Shown here piece after piece: positions 58,471 through 64,000 of a DNA stretch of 64,000 nt. A program made the translations under genes and the position numbers. The first letter of the stretch is position 1. Each line of letters begins with the position of its first letter. A model generated the notes under the pieces. It saw only the letters and a list, made by a program, of their open reading frames with translations. It did not search any database and was not told where the DNA came from. The stretch comes from Burhinus oedicnemus (Eukaryota; Chordata; Aves; Charadriiformes; Burhinidae), in the NCBI GenBank assembly GCA_008921705.1, contig VFFE01005959.1:216313-280312 (forward strand), written 5' to 3'.

Positions 58471-61400
58471 AGGTTGTGTTTGTAGCCCAGAATGGTGAGG
58501 GGTTTGTAGAAGATGCCAGCTGGATCCCAGAAAATTAAATATTATAGGACAGAAATTGGCCAGTTCAAGACAACGGAGGACTTCTGTTCCTTATGAGCCT
58601 CAAGTTAAACTGCCCTTTGAGAGGGGACAGATTGAGGATAGAGGGCTTGCAAAGACATGATTCTGTCAGGACAGTTATTTTATCCTTTCTTTCATTTTAC
58701 TGCAGGGATTTTCATCACTAGATTGGCATATGGCTTTACCTGTCCTTCAACAGTCAAAGCCAATCAAATGGGCTGTCCCAAAGCCTGTAATCAAGATATC
58801 TCTGACCTCAGATCTGGAGCTCTCTGTTTAGCTTCACTATTGAGTTTTTCTCTAGTAAGTGTTAATACTCACTGAAAGCTGAGGATGAAGAGCATGACCA
58901 CGTTCTCTTTAGATTCAGTCAAAAGAATCCTAGTGCCTTATTGCAGACCACCCAAGCACGTATATTTTAAAAGCTACTTTAATCATGTCAGACAGGGAGA
59001 AACTCTGTCACCTCTCATGCTTCATCCGTGTACCCTTGAAGACCTGTTACAGAGGGTGCTGCACGTTGCAGCATGCTAGCTAACCATGGCCTGCTGCCAT
59101 TAGCTCTTAGCTTGCATCCCTGATCCTAGGTATTTTAAATCTCTTCAGTACTGCTTTGCAGGCTTTCCAGAATTGGAAATCCCAAGGGCTTGCTGACAGC
59201 CATTTCCAGGGCCCAAGAGGATGTGACATACATGACTGATGTTATAGACCCTATGCATGTTTCTAAAGATTATTCCTAGATTAGTACAGAATGAGCAGAC
59301 CTAGTCGAGAGACTACATACAGCCAGAGTGAAAGATCTTGCCTGCTGTCCATGAGGCAGGACATGCATTCTAAGTAGATAAATACTATGCTAGATTTTGC
59401 ACGGTACTGGAAACTGAACCAGTCTGCTTTCCTTGTGGTTTGTGTATGATTCATAGTTAATCTCATGTAAACCCACTCTGTAAAATGTGCCTCTTCTTGC
59501 CCCCCCTAGGATTTACTTACAGGTTATTTTTCCTCTCTTCACTATAGTGTGTCCTGAGGTTTTTGCACTCAGATGTGCTATACAGCCACTAGAATAGCTC
59601 AGCATTCTTTTTCAATTATTACTCTGCTGAGGTTTGCAGATACTTGTCTGTAATAAATCAGATCCCTGTTCACAACACTATAGTGTTTCAGGTGTATTCT
59701 TGAAACCAAGAAACCTCACTCTGGGCAGTCAGTCCCTAAACGGGTGCAGTCTGTGAAGACCCGGTTCTCAAGGCATGTTTTATACAGCTACATGTCGTGT
59801 TTGAAACAATTAACATTTAATTTCAAAATAGCAATGCCTTGTTTCTGGAGAGTGGCATTGACAACACTGTCATCCTTCTGTGCGAATCTTCTTGCCTGGG
59901 AAGGAGAACAAACACTGGACTGTGGCATTTAAACCAGCAGTATTACAGTGAATAAGAAGTGATGGAAAAGCATACATAAGATAGCAGGCAGCGTGGGCGT
60001 TCCCACAAAAAGTACGAGCTGCCTTCTCAAGCAGCTGCTTGCTTAGAAATCTCTGTAATGGACTTGGAAGCATTGGCTGTCTTTCCCTTTGCTTTCCTCT
60101 AAAGTTATTTCTGTGAAGTCTCCATCTGGCTTCTAAGCATCAGTTTATATTTCATTTTATATTTTACGTAGCTGCCAGCTGCAAGGTGTATGCGTGTAAG
60201 AGAAGGTGAGAAGAGAAAAGAGGTGAAGCTGCTAAGCCAAAAGAAAGAGAAGAGGCAAAGCCTTTACTATTCTGAATTGTACCGACTTTTTATCCAAGCC
60301 TGAAACAAAGAGGTATTCCTCATGGTGTAAGAATGGAGCTATGCCTGTGTCACAGGCCTTCATCTGAACACATTTGTGTTTGGGGAAACGCAGACTAGAA
60401 GAGGGTGGCATGGCTTATCCCTTTTATTCTCTAATGCTCTCAGCCAAAGCCTGAAATTCAGAAAGATATGAGAAGTCTGGGAGAGGTCAAAATCGAATGC
60501 AAATGCAAACGTGACATCTGTGAGAACGAAGATTGAGTATCTGGGTAGCAATACTGCTGTCTGGAGGCATTAAAAAAACCTGAGTCAAACCCCTTCACCT
60601 CTTCATCAAATTGTGAGACTGGATTTAAAATCCTGACTTTTATAATATGCGCATATATATTTATCTGTGCATCAGATCCTTTGATTTGTACTCTGAATCT
60701 GCAAAATTATTTGCATGCTCGTCTGAGAAACCATTAAGTCTGAGAATTTATTTTGAACTGAGATGTTCCTATAATCACTTCCAAGAAATCACAGAGTGAG
60801 ATCATCTAAGTGTAATGATGGAGGTGGTAAAGGCTAGCACAGAACCATAGCCTGGAAATTGCGACTTCTGTTTCCAGATCTCCCATTGGCTCTGCCTGGG
60901 CTGTGACCAAGCTGCTGATTTCCAGTGGTGAAAACCATTTAATTTCCAGCACGGCCAATAGAACCTGTAGATGTTCATCATCTCTGAAAAACGCCTGTTG
61001 TCTCAGGCTTCTCTAAAGATTTTTGCCCTAGGGATCTCTCTATCCAAAATCTATGATTTCCAGTTGATGTCGTGAAGCTCTCAGTATGAAGTACTGTACC
61101 ATGAGATGCTTCAATAGATATCTGTCCTTGCTATTAAGTCTCTCCTGCACTTCAGGTAATAGCTGGTTGTTAAAAACTGTAATACAGATGAATAGCAGTA
61201 GTGCTATGAAAATTGGTGGAAGCGAAGAGAAACCCCTTCTTCTGTCTTATCTTTAGTTAAAGACCCAAAGTTCACTCCTAAAACGCTACAGGGACTGAAA
61301 TCTAGAGTCCTTGGTGTAACAGGAAAGCGTTTAAACTGTTAAGCTTCAGGGAGAATCTATAGTAAGATAGGAAAACACCGGAAATCAAACAAAGAAATCA

Positions 61401-63094
61401 GATATTGGTCAAGAAATACAAAAACTGGAGATACTTAATGAGACAAAATCATTTGGGAGGAGCTGGGAAATAATTGTCTTTTTGTAGCAGAAGAGTATGC
61501 AGTTGTGGGATGAATCATGACATAGGAAAATTAAATCGATGTAAAGAGATTCCAAAGTTCAGAAGCCTTGCAATTCCCAGAGTGCTGAGGAAATATGTCT
61601 GTGTTTCTGTCTTGATGTATACATTTGTACATATATACTCTTTGTTGAGTGAAGAACAAAGATACTTTAGAATCCTGTGCAAACTACATGAGTTATATCT
61701 GTTACATGCACCTGCAAAGTGAATTGCAAGTCAGAAATTTTTAACTTGGGCTGTGGTTGTGGGCAACAGGCGAGTGTTACTGGGGGAATGGCATGAATTT
61801 TAGAGGCTGTGCAACTGCATCTCCTCCTGAGAGTATGTTAGTACACCCACACTGTGTGCTGGTATGCTCCAAGCCAGAAACAGTGACAATATCCTGCCCA
61901 ACCCGTTAAAAGACACAACAGATGCAGCTTTTGCATGTCAGCACTGCAGGATGAATGTCCAACCAGGGGAATACTCAGCTGGGCCTATGAGAAACCAATC
62001 TGTAAAATGGGGATACAAGAACTTAACTATTTCCCAAAAGCTTGGAGAGAACTAGTTGAGGATGGTGAGACTTACAGAGATGCTGATATTTCTGTGCCTA
62101 GGGTCCTGCTGTGCTCTCAGTTATAGACCTGAAAAGACTCTTGTTAGTCGGTCAGAAAAATTAAAGCTTCCTGAATCCTGAGGTGTGTATTTGTCCTGTT
62201 ACTAACATAGGTGAACCCTTTGAAAGTGCTGAATATAACTCTTCTTAGAATCAGTTTCATTTAATATTTCTTCATTTAACCTGAAAATACAATTCTTCAA
62301 CTTCTAAAGGATGAATTTAGGCAGTGAGGTGGAGATTGTCATTTAAGGAAACTCTTTAGATAAGTTTTAGCTCAATCAAGGCTTTGGTGGGGCTTGTAGC
62401 CTCTGATCCGTTTAAAAATGATCATAGAATGACTACTAGCTGTGTGTATGGGTAATTTACTTTCTCCATGAGGTTTCCAGCTCTGGCAAAAGAAAGGATG
62501 TGTCATTTTATCTCCAGATACCTGCCACGGGCTATGGTGTTTGGCATAGAAGTAAATAAGCTGATAATGACCTCCCTACTTCATGTAAGAATAGATCATG
62601 CAACAGCATTACCATAAAACCATTACATTTTGCAGTGACGCTGCACAGTTAATGACACAAAGGCTTACACTGTGATATGTGGCTGTGGAGATAAGGGAAA
62701 TTTTGCTAACAGCAACCCGGTCTGTGTTAAGTCCCAGAGTTAACAATGTGGTACTGTTCTTCACATACTTCCCTTGGCAGTCAAGTTTTGTTTTAAAGGT
62801 AGCTAAGTGAGGTTTGTACTACTGCAACAGCTTATTTGGAACAGGGTAAAAGGAACATTTTCAGAGTCCTGCTGTAGTGTGACATTTATTAATTGTCATT
62901 CCATGACCCCAGCTTAGCTCCTTGGGGAGCACACCACTTGCAAAGGAAACGGTGTGGTGTGGCTGGGCAAGAAGGTTCTCCAAGCAGCAATGAAAAGTCC
63001 CCTCATCATTCAGGGAGTGGGTCTCTGGCCCTTCCCTGATGGGAAGGGTGCAATGCTACTGTTCTGCAGATCTCGATACAGGATTGGTTTAGTA

Positions 63095-63637
63095 AGAGGG
63101 TTAGCCAGCAGATTGAGGAAAGTGTTCCCCTCTATGTGGCAAGTGTGAGACAGTGTCTGGCTGGAGTGGTGTGTCCCATTTGGGACTCCCTAGTATAAGG
63201 AGGGCACGGGCAAAGTGCAGTGAGTCCAGTGGAAGGGGGTTGGAGCACCAGGAGAGGTGAGCAGGCTAAGTTTGTTCAGCCTGAACAAGAGATGCTGAAG
63301 GGGGGATCTTATTGCTGTCTTCAAAAATGTGTTGTTACAAAGATGTTGTTACAAAGAGCTAAGCTTTTTGTGGAGGCCCACAGTGAAAAGGTGAGAGGCA
63401 ATGAACACAAGTTGCAGCAAAAGAAATTCTGTTTAGTTATAAAGAAAAAATTCTTCAAAGCAAGTGTAGGTAAACAGTGGAACAGGCATCTAGAGATGGA
63501 GATACTGAAAATTTGACCGGACAGGGCCTGGAGCAACCTGTTGTAACCTTGAAGTTGGTCTTGCTTTGGATTAAAGACTTGTAAAGATCTCTTCCTACCT
63601 AGAGTTCCTATCTCTTCCTCTGTGATTCTAGTCTAAA
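63095..63637 (+). mobile_element. CR1 LINE, 5'-truncated, diverged
   Basis: Plus-strand order AGCCAGCAGATTGAGGAAAG, CAGTGTCTGGCTGGAGTGG, GAGCAGGCTAAGTTTGTTCA, AGTGGAACAGGCATCTAGAG, TTGGTCTTGCTTTGGATTAA and a terminal TGTGATTCTAGTC matches the CR1 3' region and UTR. An internal tandem duplication of 14 bases (GTTGTTACAAAGAT) is at about 63331 to 63358. Confidence 0.88.
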
Positions 63638-64000
63638 GGACACACTTCTATTTCTTATATTACGTTCACCATTCTTTCACTTGAACAGTTTACAGTAGCA
63701 TATTAAATGATATCTCTCATGTGGGTTTTGCTCTTTCTCTTCTCAGATGGGAGAGTGTGGGGAAGAAACGTGTTTACAATGGTTTGGTTTAGTGTTGATG
63801 GGCTTTTTAAATATCTAAGCTGCTGTTTGTTGATATGGGAGAAAACGGGCTGAAGATTTACATCTGGCAGGGGTTTGGTGCTGCTCCTTAGGTGCTGGGT
63901 GAGTCTGGTTCCTCTAGAGTGAACCCCAGAGGAAGTTCTCATGCTCTCCAATGAGCCCTAGTGATGAGGCTCGTTGGCACAGAAGCCAAAGCATTGGCTG

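Larger units (their letters stand above)
46725..64000 (+). other. REEP1 intron 1 (first 17 kb)
   Basis: No match to the next REEP1 exon (expected [20 protein letters not shown]) was found by reading, in line with the very long first intron of the mammalian gene. The stretch contains the LTR at 53.5 to 54.2 kb, several old repeat relics, a CR1 at the right end, a poly-A of 20 at about 48827, an A17 at 51308 and a GCTT tract at about 55350. No other gene recognised. Confidence 0.75.

Noticed and set aside
46725..64000. Second REEP1 exon
   Set aside because: I looked for the expected [16 protein letters not shown] coding stretch on the plus strand and did not find it; the first intron is very long in other vertebrates.
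1..64000. CRISPR arrays, bacterial operons, tRNA or rRNA genes, intact viral genes
   Set aside because: None of the required repeat spacing, cloverleaf boxes or conserved rRNA sequence is visible; the window is ordinary vertebrate nuclear DNA, and the retroviral traces are LTRs only.

Overview
The window is a 64-kb piece of a vertebrate nuclear genome, almost certainly from a bird and probably a draft assembly: it has two 20-base N gaps, GC-AT composition near 40% outside CpG islands, several CR1 retrotransposon copies of avian type and a solo LTR of a kind I recognise from non-galliform birds. The protein-coding content is two genes in head-to-head orientation. The left half (677 to 28781, minus strand) is KDM3A (JMJD1A), a JmjC-domain H3K9me1/2 demethylase. 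The right part (from 46693, plus strand) is the start of REEP1, an ER-shaping receptor-expression-enhancing protein. This KDM3A/REEP1 divergent neighbourhood is the same as in mammals, which supports both calls.

KDM3A: 22 coding exons can be placed from splice sites, reading frame and similarity to the vertebrate protein. Joined in phase they give 1195 codons without a stop (human counterpart about 1191 to the same point). The last roughly 130 residues, including the second iron-binding histidine of the JmjC domain, and the 3' UTR lie beyond the left edge. All introns are GT-AG except one that must be GC-AG (between coding exons 2 and 3). A CpG island at about 28.6 to 30.2 kb holds the promoter: inverted CCAAT boxes, a GC box, an apparent non-coding first exon whose donor touches an assembly gap, and farther upstream three palindromic NRF1-like sites and a YY1-like site.

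Region 30.3 to 46.2 kb is intergenic: no convincing gene, one possible divergent non-coding transcript starting beside the NRF1 cluster, old amniote repeats (MIR-like, CR1-like), a candidate LTR at 40.4 to 40.9 kb and a TA/TG microsatellite at 43 kb.

Region 46.2 to 64 kb is the REEP1 CpG island, its 32-base coding first exon and the first 17 kb of intron 1, with a minus-strand solo LTR at 53.5 to 54.2 kb and a plus-strand CR1 at 63.1 to 63.6 kb. No second REEP1 exon was found. I see no bacterial-type features, CRISPR arrays, tRNA or rRNA genes, and no clearly novel system; the most interesting points are splice-site and promoter details.
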